In this document: piece after piece, positions 12,901 through 23,692 of the stretch
How positions within the stretch are numbered: position 1 is the stretch's first letter
How the letters are laid out: the number at the start of each line of letters is the position of its first letter
NCBI RefSeq assembly: GCF_029962835.1
Contig: NC_080586.1
Span: 65,790,001 to 65,854,000, forward strand
Origin: Magnolia sinica
Taxonomy: Eukaryota > Streptophyta > Magnoliopsida > Magnoliales > Magnoliaceae
Reading direction: 5' to 3'
Length of the DNA: 64,000 bases
Notes under the pieces: generated by a model
The model's input: the letters and a program-made list of their open reading frames with translations, nothing else
The model's database searches: none
What the model was told of the DNA's origin: nothing
Translations under genes and position numbers: made by a program

Positions 12901-13479
12901 GTAATGCACTCTGGGTAGTGACTCTCTTGATCAACTCGTAATTCTATGAATTTTGGGTAGTGGTGCACAAATTGATGTAAGTAATTCGTAATGCGTGTTA
13001 GATCACTTCCGGGATTGGATGTCGCCAATAGTGGCTCAATGAACAAATCGTGTCATGTAATTCATTTGATCTGTGTGTTGTACCATCTTGAGGTGTTTAT
13101 GTAAATCCATGGTAGCATTAGACACGCTGACGAATCTCCGTAGTATGGGAAACGGGGCAATCCAGGTTTTTTATGAACTATATTTCACATCGTGATGACC
13201 ACTATATATGATGAACCACATACACTATGTTATGTATATATTCATGTAGATTGGTTGTGCATATCTAGGGGTATACACGAACTGAGCTAGCTCCGTTAGC
13301 TCGCTTGACTCGACTCGAAAAAGCTCGATTCGACTCAGTTCGAAGCTGAGTTCGAGCTGCGTCAAGCTGATTTTTTAAGCTTGAAAATGAGTTCAAGCTG
13401 GCCACAGCTCGACTCGACTCGGATCGAATCCAACTCAAACCGAACTCGGATCGAACTAGTTCGGTGACTCAGTTACTTT

Positions 13480-13530
13480 GCTATTGATGTTGTTAACCAA
13501 GTGTTTGATGAAATGACTCAACGAAGTGTC
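13480..13530 (+). pseudogene. Captured PPR-like gene fragment in hAT element 1
   Basis: The frame reads AIDVVNQVFDEMTQRSV, close to the (V)FDEM..R(S/N)V core of plant PPR motifs. Further on, near 14025-14055, a frame reads VFVEMLQ, again PPR-like. The matching position in the second hAT element reads CQVFEEMTQ, stop, SVVSG, so the fragment was present before the two copies diverged. It is too short for a firm family call on its own. Confidence 0.45.
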
Positions 13531-13589
13531 AGGACTGTCGGGCTGATGGAATTTTTGAGTTGGTAAGGTTGAATTGCATGTCCTATTAT

Positions 13590-13702
13590 GACAAGTTCTA
13601 TTCTAGCCTAGTGGCTAGATATGTATTTTCAGGTAAGCTGGGCTCGGACCCAAGACCTCAATGTTGAAATGCATCCTACAACCACTGAGCTACAGGCATG
13701 AA
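13590..13702 (-). mobile_element. tRNA-like SINE piece inside hAT element 1
   Basis: On the minus strand it reads gcctgtagctcagtggttgt (A box), then about 30 bp later gaggtcttgggtccgagccc (B box), the order and spacing of a tRNA-type internal promoter. Element 2 lacks it, so it entered element 1 later, or element 2 lost it. Confidence 0.55.
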
Positions 13703-15740
13703 TAGTTGAACCCATTGGTAGGTTGTTTTTGTACTGCTGATTTCGAGAGGTCTACTGCCTTTGGACAACTCCAATCGTTGAATTGTTAAATAGAGACTTT
13801 TGTGACCCATACAACCAACGGCCCAGGTGCTATGTCATGGTCTGGATGTGCACCTCATTCATGATGGGCTTGTATTGGTCATAGAGTTATGGGCCTCATT
13901 TACCTTGCTAAATGGAACCAGCTAAGCGCTTTTCTTGGTTTTTATGTTGCTTAGAAGGTGTTGGATAAAAGACTTGTAAACCCATTGCTTCTATTTAACA
14001 AACAGTGGGATTTTAAAGGTATAGTCTAGGTGTTTGTGGAAATGTTGCAATGGCAAACTCGGCTCGATCTTGGCTCCAACTTAGCTCGAACTGCTGACCA
14101 AACTGAGCCGAGCTGGCCAGTCAGGCTGGAGGACCAAGCTGAGCCGAGTTCAAGCTGAGGTCAGCTAGTGGCCGAGCCGAGTCGAGCTGAGGCTAGCTCA
14201 ACTCGGTTCGACTCGATGTACACCCCTATGCATATCGATACCACTTGTAATGGTGGAGTACAAGATGTATCGGAACCCTCACGTTATTCATATGAATCTC
14301 TTGAATTATTGTTAATATTAAAGGACAACTATTACTATGAGTATGACATTGACCCTCTCCGACCATACAGATGTTGTAGGTGAATTACAAGTTGACAATA
14401 CGGATGATGATTATTCTGTGAAAGATATGTTTGAATAAAGAAGAATAATGGTATTAAAATTTATTTGTTTATTTGTTTTCTGTTACTTACTTTAAGATGA
14501 TGCAAGAAGCTCTCATTTAGAGGGCATTTGAAGATTAGTTGGACGCATTTTACTTTAATAATAAATACAGTTGATTTTACTCTCGTGAATAACTGGATAT
14601 GATCTAAATGAAAAAAATAAGGTGTGATTTTAAACTTTCCAGTTTTCACATTATTAAAACCCAAAATTCTCGGGCATGATTATATATTCAGGCCATGAAA
14701 ATTTGGGGCGTTACAGCATGTTACCATGTTGAATTATTAGATTTTTTAAAACTCTCAAATAAATAATGATTTTGAAAATGCCATTAACCTAGACTCTTAA
14801 AATTTATATCACATGGTTCTCATGATCTGTTTAATGTGAAATTTTATACCATGCCTATGTATCATAAATTAACCATATAGTCGAATTTCAGCCCTTATAT
14901 CATTGTAAAAGTGGCCCAATTGACAAATCAACCTCTTAACTGTTAATTTTGGTATCCATCGAGTGAGGAAAACTTGTGCGTAGTCATAGTAGGATATTTC
15001 TCTTCATATAAACGGCTTGAATTGCCCATCATATAAGCCGAGTGTGAAATGTGAGAATCCCACATTGGTAGGCTCTTCCTTGGGCGCGAAGTTCTTTTTA
15101 AATTTAGACCTTTTAAATTACCCACTTTTAACCGTCAATCACAATTAAAATTTAAACCACACTTTGGCCTCATATGACTACGAGAGCATACAAAATTTAG
15201 ACCCTGATTTATTATCCTTCACCATTGAATGATGACTGCCTTGAAGCCAATGCCTTCCTTTTGGTGCGATAAGTGAAATTTCATATTTAAGTCTTTTTAC
15301 CATCGATCAATAACCAAATTTTGTCTGATCTTTTACCTATTTTACTACACATTTATTCTAAAATTGAGCCATGATTATTAACCGTGGACTATTAATTGAG
15401 ATCAAGTCTGTTTTGGCACCCGTTGTCAAAATTTTCAAGATAAACCAATCTAAATTTTGAATCATAAAAAAAAAACATGTAGCTCAACTTTATTCAATGA
15501 CCTCGACAATATAGACAAATTAGATTTAAAGAAAGATTATTATAAAAAAGAAATTTGAGAAACCCAATTCAAATGGGATGCAACACACCGCCTCTCACAC
15601 CCACTCCTTTATAAAAGGGGGTGTCACCCCTTGTCCACTCACACACCCATGCCTACTTAGACGCTCATCCTTTCTCTTCCTTCTCTACACGTGTGGTGTC
15701 TCCCTCTTGCTTGAGCCATATCGTGGTTCATTTAGAATAC

Positions 15741-15867
15741 ATTGTGAATGTGTCTTGAGTCATATTTGTAAATTTTATAAAATTTACAACAAGACATAAT
15801 ATCACATGCGTATTGAGTTGTATACGTGTTTTGTAGATATTGTCACATAATTGACAAATGGGGATAT
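15741..15867 (+). mobile_element. 3' end of copia internal region and polypurine tract
   Basis: The sequence attgtcacataattgacaaa followed by tggggatat directly precedes the LTR start. This matches the usual end of SIRE/Maximus-type copia elements, where a tgacaaa-ggggga tract primes plus-strand synthesis. No coding sequence survives. Confidence 0.5.
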
Positions 15868-16119
15868 TGTAAGTACCCTAGTTTGTCAATTAATGTAAGT
15901 TATGAGTCTTAGAGTCCGAAGAGCCCTAAAGAAGACTCAAGGATTAAAGGGGTTTAAAGCACGGCAAGGCAAGGAAATAGCATAGACCTCTTTAAAAACC
16001 TATACCAATCCCTCTAAATAATACCTTCTATCTAGCCCAAACTTTAGAAGGAAAACCAATTTAAAGAGTCTAGTTAGTAGTGTAGGAAGAAGTCTGTTCA
16101 AAAGAAAATCACAAAAACC

Positions 16120-16620
16120 AAATAGGGTTCGATGGCATCGAAGTCCCATCAAATTGTCTTTGATGTCATCGAAAACAACTTGATGGCATTGAGCTTACAA
16201 ACTAAACTCTCCAACAACTAAACTTAAGAATTCTAGATTATCTTGATGACATCGAAGCCCTCCTCGATAGCATCAAACAATCTTCCAAAATGTCTAGCAA
16301 CCTAAGGTTGAAAATGACGTCGAGAAACCCCTCGATGGCATCAAGAAACCCCTCGATGGCGTCGAGAAATCCTTCGATGGCATCGAAGGATATCTTCGAT
16401 GACATCGAAAGTCACTTGATGACATCGAACTCAGTCACGAAAATGTCTAGCAACCTCTTGTTAAAAATGAAAATTTTCTCGATGGTATTGAGAAACCCTT
16501 CGATGACATCAAAGGTCACTTAATGGCATTGAATAGAATTGTCTAGTAACATATTGAAGAAATATCTGATTTTCTCGATGGCCTCATAGGGACACTTCGA
16601 TGTCATTGAAATTGATAGTT
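16120..16620. repeat. Cluster of TCGATGGCATCGA-like words
   Basis: More than a dozen variants of (c/t)tcgat(g)gcatcga occur at irregular spacing, several as near-palindromes (cttcgatggcatcgaagg). They read in frame for a stretch as MASRNPS repeats, but this is coincidental to the DNA word. Confidence 0.7.
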
Positions 16621-17054
16621 TTCTACCCATTTTTTTACTGTTGCAAATCTTCTTTGCATATACAAAAGAGGAATTTCTTGGTAATTTGGTGAGAAATAGA
16701 GAGAGCCTTGTGTGTGTGAGTAATCATAGTTTATATCCTAATTCTCAAAACTCTCTTTCCTCATAGGGTTCATCATTCAATCAACGTCTTAAAGACATGT
16801 ATTAAAGCATTCAAAGCTTGGATTGAAGAATGAACTTCGGCATTCATTAATGCTCTAACAACTACACTTATTGGCAAATTTTTATTCTAGCTTGCATTGA
16901 ATGCTCTAACATAGGAATCCTTAACTAGTACATAAAGACTCATTAATATCAAGTTAGGATTCACCAAAACCTTGGCCCAAAACCTCAGTATCTTCAACGA
17001 CACATCATCATATGATTGCGATACACGGAGTTGAAGATCATTCGTGATTCATGA

Positions 17055-17270
17055 AAATCTTCATCAAGGTGCTTAATGGGGCTCATCCACTTTAGGTAAG
17101 AAAGTATTTTCGAGTCCATTGTGTCAAGAAACCATTCTTTGTGGAGGATTGGGTTTCAGAGTAAATCTTCATCAAGGTGCTTAATGGGGCTCATCCACTT
17201 TAGGTAAGAAAGTATTTTCGAGTCCATTGTGTCAAGAAACCATTCTTTGTGGAGGATTGGGTTTCAGAGT
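17055..17270 (+). repeat. Exact 108-bp tandem duplication
   Basis: The unit beginning aaatcttcatcaaggtgctt occurs at 17055-17162 and again at 17163-17270 with no difference that I can see, so it is recent relative to the LTR that holds it. Confidence 0.85.
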
Positions 17271-17770
17271 TTGAACCACCAAACTCGACAAGACCTTATG
17301 TAGGCCTCCGATGGGAGAATATGCTTTTTTATTATCCTTATGTAGGACTTCGTAAGACCTTATGTAGGCCCTCGGCAGATGAAAAACGTAGACCTTGCAT
17401 AGGTTGTAAAGGTTTATAGTGAACCTAATTTAAAACCATCTGAATAGTGAAATTTGGCACTCTAAGAGTGAGTGCATCAATCGGGAGTGAAGTAGGCTTG
17501 TAGCTGAACCACTATACATCTTGTGCAATGAAATAAATGATTTAAATATCTATATGTTATATTTTGCTAAACAATATACTTGATTTATTTACTGTAGCAA
17601 GCATGTTTGACATAATGCCTGAATGATGCTTTCACTAAGTAGACTTTGTGCTTGTAGTTCTTCTTATTTGTATTCATTTACATAAGTATTTAGGAGTAAG
17701 TTCATGTTAATTATTTAATTAAAATTTAAAAAGTCCTATTTACCCCTCTTTAGGACATTTAGCCATATCT

Positions 17771-17955
17771 TCAAGCTTCATTTGTAGTGGTAAAACCTCA
17801 ATTTCATGTTTAATTTTGGTAAATATTTTATTTGGTAAAATCTCAATTTCATGTTTAATTTTGGAAAATTGGAATTTATTTTCAAAATTGAATATCTCAT
17901 GAGAAATTAGGGAGAAATTAATGAGATGATGTGAAGAGGAGAGAGAAAACCCTGG
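17771..17955. repeat. AT-rich spacer with a short duplication
   Basis: The string ctcaatttcatgtttaattt occurs twice (near 17797 and 17846). Nothing coding. Confidence 0.5.
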
Positions 17956-18368
17956 AAAATCTCAAATTTTTTTTAATAAAGATTGGCATTAATCATGATC
18001 TTCGATCTTGTGATTTGATGGACTGAATCATTTCTAAAAATCTCAAAAATATTTTAATAAAAATTGGCATCAATCGTGACCATCGATCTTACAAACTGAT
18101 CGATGGAACAAATCATTTCTAAAAATCTCAAAAAAAAAATTCAATAAAAATTGGCATCAATTGTGACTATCAATTTAGCGTTTCAATCAACCGAATCATT
18201 TCCAAAAATCTAAAAAATATTTTAATAAAAACTAGCATCAATCGTGACTATTGATCTCATGATCCGATGGACCGAATCATTTTTAAAAATCTCAAAAATA
18301 TTTTAATAAAGACTGACATCAATCGCGACCATTGATCTCATGATCCGATGGACCAGATCATCTTTTAA
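17956..18368 (+). repeat. Five-copy tandem array of an ~83-bp unit
   Basis: Units start near 17956, 18037, 18122, 18205 and 18286 with aaaatctcaaa, and contain ttaataaa.attggcatcaat then cgtgac.atcgatct and gatggac.gaatcattt. Lengths vary from 81 to 85 bp and the copies are diverged. The array may be the seed of a satellite or the internal repeat of an LTR element. Confidence 0.8.
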
Positions 18369-20164
18369 AAATTTTCAAATACAACTCAAATAGCTTCTCT
18401 ATCCCTAGAGAAGTCGTAGCTACATCTGTTGAGATGATGAACACGATCAACCATAGAAAAGGATCTTAACCAAAATTACTGCAAAAATAAAAAAATTACT
18501 GAAAAAAGCCTTGCATTATCCTCAATAAACACCAGGATTAACCATGATTAATGATCCATATTATCTCAGAAACGATCCTCAGTAGCACATGAAATATCCC
18601 CAGTAAAGTCTTACTTGATTAAGATCATCAAATCATCAAATCAACAAGCATCTGTCATATCCCCAAAATCTAAAAATCTTACACATCCCTAACAGAGTCA
18701 ACCTCGATGGCAATCATTAGCCCCTTTGCATGTTTTCAATAAAAACTAGATTACTAAAAGTCCCATAGGCATCTCCAATGGAGACAATTAGGTAAGTTAG
18801 ATCTATTTTTCTAAAAACATCTTACGATAAAAACACCACGGAGTATAAAAGTGTCAGGCTTCCGAAGCACTAAGAGATTTTCTATATCTCTGGGTGGGAG
18901 CTAGCTCAAGATTAAATAAGTTCCGAGATCTCGCAGTTTCCCTAAAAATTATCGGATTTGAATGCACAACGAAGTGCGGATAGGCTGAACTCTTGTGAAA
19001 AAATAGTCGGACCAAATGCTAATGCTAGAAAAGATGATAGGTGATTGCTTGCCTCTAAGTACAAAGGTTCATAAGTGATATCTCGTGAATACAGGGTCGA
19101 CCCCACAGGGAGATAAATTGCAAGAAGGAAAAAAATCAAATGCAAAACAAACTAACTAATAAAAACTAAACTGATAATTTGATTTTATGATTTTTGAATG
19201 GATGTAATTCAACTGAATTAAAACAACACCCAAGTTTCAAAGTTCCACACATAGGTTAATGTTCCAAAATCATGATGACTTGAATAAAACAACTAGGATC
19301 CGAGCATTATAGTCGGCCTAATCAGAAAATAAAACAATTTAAACATTTTAAATAAATGATATAAAAGATTAGAAAACCATGGATTTGCACCATTGATATA
19401 TACTCTCAAGCGCCAGTGATTTTAAGAATTCATATCTATAAGATAATAAATATCGAAGAAATGTAGCAGGTTGAGAACCTCTCCTATCTAGGAAAGATAA
19501 TTGATTCAGGGTAAGCCTATCCATCAATGTGGATCTCATATGATGGAAACATATGAATCTCACATTATGATCAGAAACCTAACCTAAACAATAGATAACA
19601 TGCATACACCATTCTTCTAATCATTAAAATAATCAATCATTACAATTATGAAAATATTAAACCAATATGTTTCCCTTCTAGCTTAGGATAGAGGGAACTT
19701 AGAAAAACATAACTGGAATAGAGAAAGAAAGCAACAAGAAAGAATAAATATCTAAAAGCTTGTAAAGAAAAATAAATTAAAACTATAAAATTCTTTAAAA
19801 ACTCTAGATCTTACTTTGGAATGCCCTGGGGAGTCCTATTTATAAGTGGGGAACTCCAACTTTCACACCAAATTGGAAAACTCTAGAAATTGTCTCAAAT
19901 TTACATAGTTTACTAAAATAAACTTCACTCTGCACAGTTTTTCAAACACTTGAGGATCATTCCTGACAAAAAAGTGAGACATCCCAGTTCATTGATATAG
20001 GAATTAAACATCCCCCATAGTGGTACCCTTAACTACAAAGCGTGAGGCCCACTACAAGGTGTCAAAGAGGCCTACATGCAATACAGTTAAGTACTTAGAA
20101 AATTTTAGCAAACAGCATCTTCGACCTGCTATGGCCCACATGCAGATATGTGATGGTGACCGTC
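18369..20164. other. Retrotransposon-like debris, no gene
   Basis: 18950-19150 contains ctcgtgaatacagggtcgac then cccacagggagat, a phrase often found in plant LTR-retrotransposon non-coding regions. A TATA-like ctatttataagtgggg sits near 19837. No ORF with a recognisable domain and no LTR partner is found, so orientation and family stay open. Confidence 0.35.
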
Positions 20165-20579
20165 CATTCTGTGTAGTGGGCCCCCAAAATGTTAACTCCT
20201 ATTAAAAATCATGCTTTTGATAAAGATGCAATTTTTGCAAGCCTAAGCCCATCTACCATGGGGCTTTGTAGATGTACGCTCTGGATAACAACATGTTGGG
20301 AACTTGGGACAGAAAGGGTAACTCTCTGGGAGCATTTCTCTTTCCATTCATGGAGGAAGTGCCATATGGCCCATATCCTAGCTATTTTAACATGAACAAG
20401 TGAAAGAAAAAAAAACACTGAACTGTGACATTTAACCATTTTTATTTACACAGTCAACCATAGCTCATATTTTATTGTATTTTAGAAAAAGTTCAGAGTA
20501 GAATAATGTTATGCCGATATATATTTTTATTATATATATTATTATTTAATTTGAAATTTTGTTTTAAGTAGGTACAATT
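20165..20579 (+). repeat. Direct repeat, copy A (partner at 21824-22219)
   Basis: From cattctgtgtagtgggcccc to ggtacaatt it is highly similar to 21824-22219, with an extra ~20-bp AT stretch here (atttttattatatatattat). The offset is 1,659 bp. Its first bases could be read as TG and its last as CA (LTR-like), but the flanks share no target duplication. Confidence 0.8.
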
Positions 20580-21823
20580 AAGGAAATCAAAAAAGATTTG
20601 AAACCATGACCTCACCCTTGTGTGATGCTGGCATCTAAATCGCTGGGACACGAGGCTGAACCAGCATATATATATTATGACATTTTAACATATATTTTCT
20701 CTGGATCATATGTGAATGGGACTTTCAGAACATTATTATCCTTATGTAGGACAGTTTGGATAAAATTCAAACATCACAGTGGCGCCTCAATGGCACTTGG
20801 AGCCTCAACCTGTCTCAAGCTCTGAATAGGTGGGGTTAGTACATAATCCGTGCCCTAATTCATGTTATCAACTAACTTCAAACCTATCATGTACCAGTTA
20901 CATCTAGCTCTTCTATGTAGTTGGCCCCACACGAGGATTACCTTGTGTAAAAGTCAGCTCCGTCCACTCATCAGATGGGCCATATTATAGAAAACAATTT
21001 CTAGCTATTGATAAATAATAAAACACAAGTATGGCCCAATGTGTCCGATTATTACAAAAGGTTGTGGACGGGTTGGATTTTATCCACTGGGTGCATGGGA
21101 ACTTATGGTCAAATGGGTTTTTATTTTTATTTTTATTATTTTTAATGGTCCAATGGGATGGACTTGAGAGTTGAGACCTCATTTTAAAATTATTTATTAT
21201 TAAGATATTTGGGGGTGTTATTGTCAATTTCAGCTACAAATAAGAAAAAAAATGCATTAAAATTGTACAACTAACTTAGATATTTTAAGACCTTAAAGAC
21301 TCTGTTTGGACGCCACTGAACATGAGTTCCACAAATTGTAGCCCAGCTGGCAGATGCTCTCGTCAAAAATATTCAATTAATCGGACGCGGATTTCCTGCT
21401 AAAGCCTTTCTCTGCACACTGAACCTAGGTAGGGCCTAATGGGATGTTTATGAGAAATCTACCTCATTCATCCGTTTCGTAAGCTCATTTTAGGGCGTAA
21501 CTAAAAAAATAAGCTGGATCCAATACACAAGTGGGCTGAAAATGTTAGGATTGAACCTCCACCGTTGAAATATTCATGAGGCCACGAAAGTTTTGAATTA
21601 GGCTAATATTTGTGTTTTAAATTCATCTTAGTAGGAATGAAGTTATGAACGGTATGGATGGCATTTAAGTATCACCGCTGACCTAGGGAGGTCTCAGCTG
21701 TAGAAATTTCCCTACCCATTTTTTCTTCGGTGCGGCCCACTTGAGTTTTGGATCCTGTTCACTTTTGGTCTAAGTTTTAAAATAATCTCACAAAACTAAT
21801 GGATGGGATGGATTTCTCACAAA
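20580..21823. other. Spacer with MITE sequence
   Basis: Non-coding. 21420-21823 holds the uninterrupted relative of the element split at 3136-4461. 20585-20660 has a weak tRNA-like pattern on the minus strand that I do not trust. Confidence 0.4.
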
Positions 21824-22219
21824 CATTCTGTGTAGTGGGCCCCCAAAATGTTAGCTCCTATTAAAAATCATGTTTTCGATAGAGATGCAATTTTTACAAG
21901 CCTAAGCCCATCTACCATGGGGCTTTGTAGATGTACGCTCTGGATAACAACATGTTGGGAACTTGGGACAGAAAGGGTAACTCTCTGGGAGCATTTCTCT
22001 TTCCATTCATGGAGGAAGTGCCATATGGCCCATATCCTAGCTATTTTAACATGAACAAGTGAAAAAAAAATACTGAACTATGACATTTAACCATTTTTAT
22101 TTACACAGTCAACCATAGCTCATATTTTATTGTATTTTAGAAAAAGTTCAGAGTAAAATAATGTTATGCCGATATATATTATTATTTAATTTGAAAATCT
22201 GTTTTAAGTGGGTACAATT
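21824..22219 (+). repeat. Direct repeat, copy B (partner at 20165-20579)
   Basis: See copy A. Here the left edge continues naturally from MITE sequence (gatttctcacaaacattctg), so this copy is more likely the original position. Confidence 0.8.
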
Positions 22220-23505
22220 GCTAATGCACTCTTCCTCAAGGACCTCCCCTTGCACCTCAAAATATACCACAAGTGCAACTACAAAAGAGGACCCTTTAGA
22301 ACACGCTACAAGCATTCATGCAAGGGCAGATGCAATTCAATCAAACAACCATACATGTTATAAGTGATCTTAAAACATTGGTTCAAGGATTGAATCACAC
22401 TTGACAGTTAGAGAGAAATTGACCTTTTTGGCTCAACCTCAGCCTAACTCAAAGGGACAATATGAAGTGAGTGATTCGAATCCTCCTAACCCAATGTGGA
22501 ACAAGCCAAGTCCATCATCACTCTTGGAAGTGGAAAGAAAATAAACAAGACAATATCAATGAAGGTTGACATGCCTAAGGATTCAGATAAATCTGAAAGT
22601 GATGTCGGATCAAGCCCTACCCCACATGACAAAGAGCCGGTGTATGAGTACAAGCTTGTGGCTCTGTTTCCCCAACGTTCTGTCTCATCCAAACGCCCAA
22701 CAGAAAATCAGGACATCTTGGAGATTTTTCAATAGGCAAAAATCATCATTCCCTTGTTAGATGAGATTAAGCAAATTCCCTCTTATAGCAAGTTTCTTAA
22801 ATACTTGAGCACGGTTAAATGCAAATTAAATATGCAAAAGAGCCTTTTTAATTGAACAAGTAAGTGCGATTATTAAGCAGAACACTCTACCAAAATATAA
22901 AGACCTGGGTAGCCCTACAATCTCATGTATCATAGGAAAATTCTATATTAAATAAGCCTAAATAGACTTGGGGGCAACCGTTAACCTCATATCTAACTCT
23001 GTGTATGAATAATTGGGGCTTGGTAAATTAAAACCCGCTAAGACCACCTTACAACTTACTGACCGATCTATCCGTATACTAAGGGTAGTAGTTGAGGATG
23101 TGTTAGTCCAAGTTGATAAGTTTTACTATCTAATAGACTTTATCATCTTAAACACACAGGCGGTTATAAATGCTAACATCCGGAATCCAGAATCCTAGGA
23201 TGCCTATTCTTGGCCACTACAAATGTATTCATCAATTGTTGAAATGAAGTGATGAAACTGTCCTTTAGAAACATGACATTGGAGGTGAACATTTTCACTC
23301 TCTGTAAACAACCTGGGAATATAGATGAGGTCAACGAGGTAAACATGATTGACACACTTACAGAGGAGGAAATCATATTATCTACAATATTTGACCCCTT
23401 AGAAGCCTATATTACTCACTTTATGGATTTTGACGATCACATGATTTTAGATATAGTGAGCACTTTATTAAATTTTGAGCCAATATTTGAAACTAACTAG
23501 TGGAG
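22220..23505 (+). pseudogene. Decayed Ty3/gypsy gag-protease fragment
   Basis: Frames broken by stops and shifts read in order: HDKEPVYEYKLVALFPQR (gag C-terminal side, about 22627), YISNSVYE-like protease region at 22965-23009 reading DLGATVNLISNSVYE (retropepsin D-T/L-G-A active site), then LGLGKLKPAKTTLQLTDRSI and VDKFYYLIDFIILNTQ (23013-23150), then MKLSFRNMTLEVNIF (23249 on). This is the gag-to-protease spacer and protease of an Athila/Tat-type gypsy element. Reverse transcriptase, RNase H, integrase and LTRs are absent, so it is a truncated, dead piece. Confidence 0.8.
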
Positions 23506-23512
23506 GCTAAGG

Positions 23513-23692
23513 GCCTGTTTGATTTTTTTGGCTCAAGTGTGATTACCATGTAATTAGGTATAATTATTTACCTAGGTAATTACCACACCTTTTCCAATGC
23601 AGATGTGACAACTTACTTTTTTAACACTTAAATTGAGAAATTTATAAAATCAATGTAGGGCCCATCGTGATATATGTGACTTGCCCACACCA
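23513..23692 (+). mobile_element. Truncated MITE at the left edge of the organelle-like block
   Basis: It starts gggcctgtttgattttttt and runs to gtagggcccatcgtgatata then tgcccacacca, where the usual continuation (gtccatcc...) is missing. The element is cut there, which places the left junction of the insert near 23690-23740. Confidence 0.55.

Larger units (their letters stand above)
13266..14228. mobile_element. Non-autonomous hAT element 1 (963 bp)
   Basis: It starts TAGGGGTATACAC and ends GATGTACACCCCTA, forming terminal inverted repeats. It is flanked by a perfect 8-bp target duplication, tgcatatc (13258-13265 and 14229-14236). The subterminal regions are dense in ctcga/actcg words, as in hAT transposase-binding regions. 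There is no transposase. Inside lie a piece resembling a pentatricopeptide-repeat gene (13480-13530) and a SINE-like piece (about 13590-13702). It is related to the element at 47291-47966. Confidence 0.85.
10642..14715 (+). mobile_element. Solo LTR (gypsy-type) nested in an older relative
   Basis: It starts tgtaacaccctaaac and ends ggggcgttaca, so the termini are inverted (TGTAACRCCC). The flanks gtatg (10637-10641) and gcatg (14716-14720) differ by one base and fit a 5-bp target duplication. Without the inserted hAT element (963 bp plus 8 bp) it is about 3.1 kb. A TATA-like ctcctttataaaaagg lies near 12239. No internal domain is present, so it is a solo LTR. The superfamily is inferred from the termini only. 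Confidence 0.7.
9905..15740 (+). mobile_element. Older LTR, split in two by a younger LTR
   Basis: The left part is 9905-10641, starting tgtaacaccccaaacttttc. The right part is about 14721-15740. Both align in order with the intact younger copy at 10642 onwards (right part: accattag/gaattattagatttttt, then accatgcctatgtat, then ctcctttataaaa). At about 15735 similarity ends abruptly, so the copy is truncated on the right. A TATA-like ctcctttataaaagg at about 15602 matches that of the younger copy. LTR ends of TGTAACACC type are common in Ty3/gypsy elements. No gag-pol is attached. Confidence 0.7.
15868..17770 (+). mobile_element. SIRE-like copia LTR
   Basis: It starts tgtaagtaccctagtttgtc. 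Near the 3' end it has gaagtaggcttgtagctgaa then ccactatacatcttgtgcaa, and finally tacccctctttaggaca, which resembles the R-U5 end of SIRE/Maximus LTRs (GTAGGC..GCCGAACCACTATA and CCCCTCTTAGG). Within it are many copies of tcgatggcatcga-like words (about 16120-16620) and an exact 108-bp tandem duplication. No 5' LTR or pol lies in the window, so it is a solo or truncated LTR. The right edge is uncertain by about 10 bp. Confidence 0.55.

Noticed and set aside
17956-18368. CRISPR-like spacing of repeats
   Set aside because: The whole unit repeats, with no unique spacers, in plant DNA: a tandem repeat, not CRISPR.
20189-20395. 68-codon ORF also present at 21848-22054
   Set aside because: Present twice only because the DNA is duplicated. 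No motif.
20585-20660. tRNA-like pattern on the minus strand
   Set aside because: The B-box-like word is present but a convincing A box at the right spacing is not.
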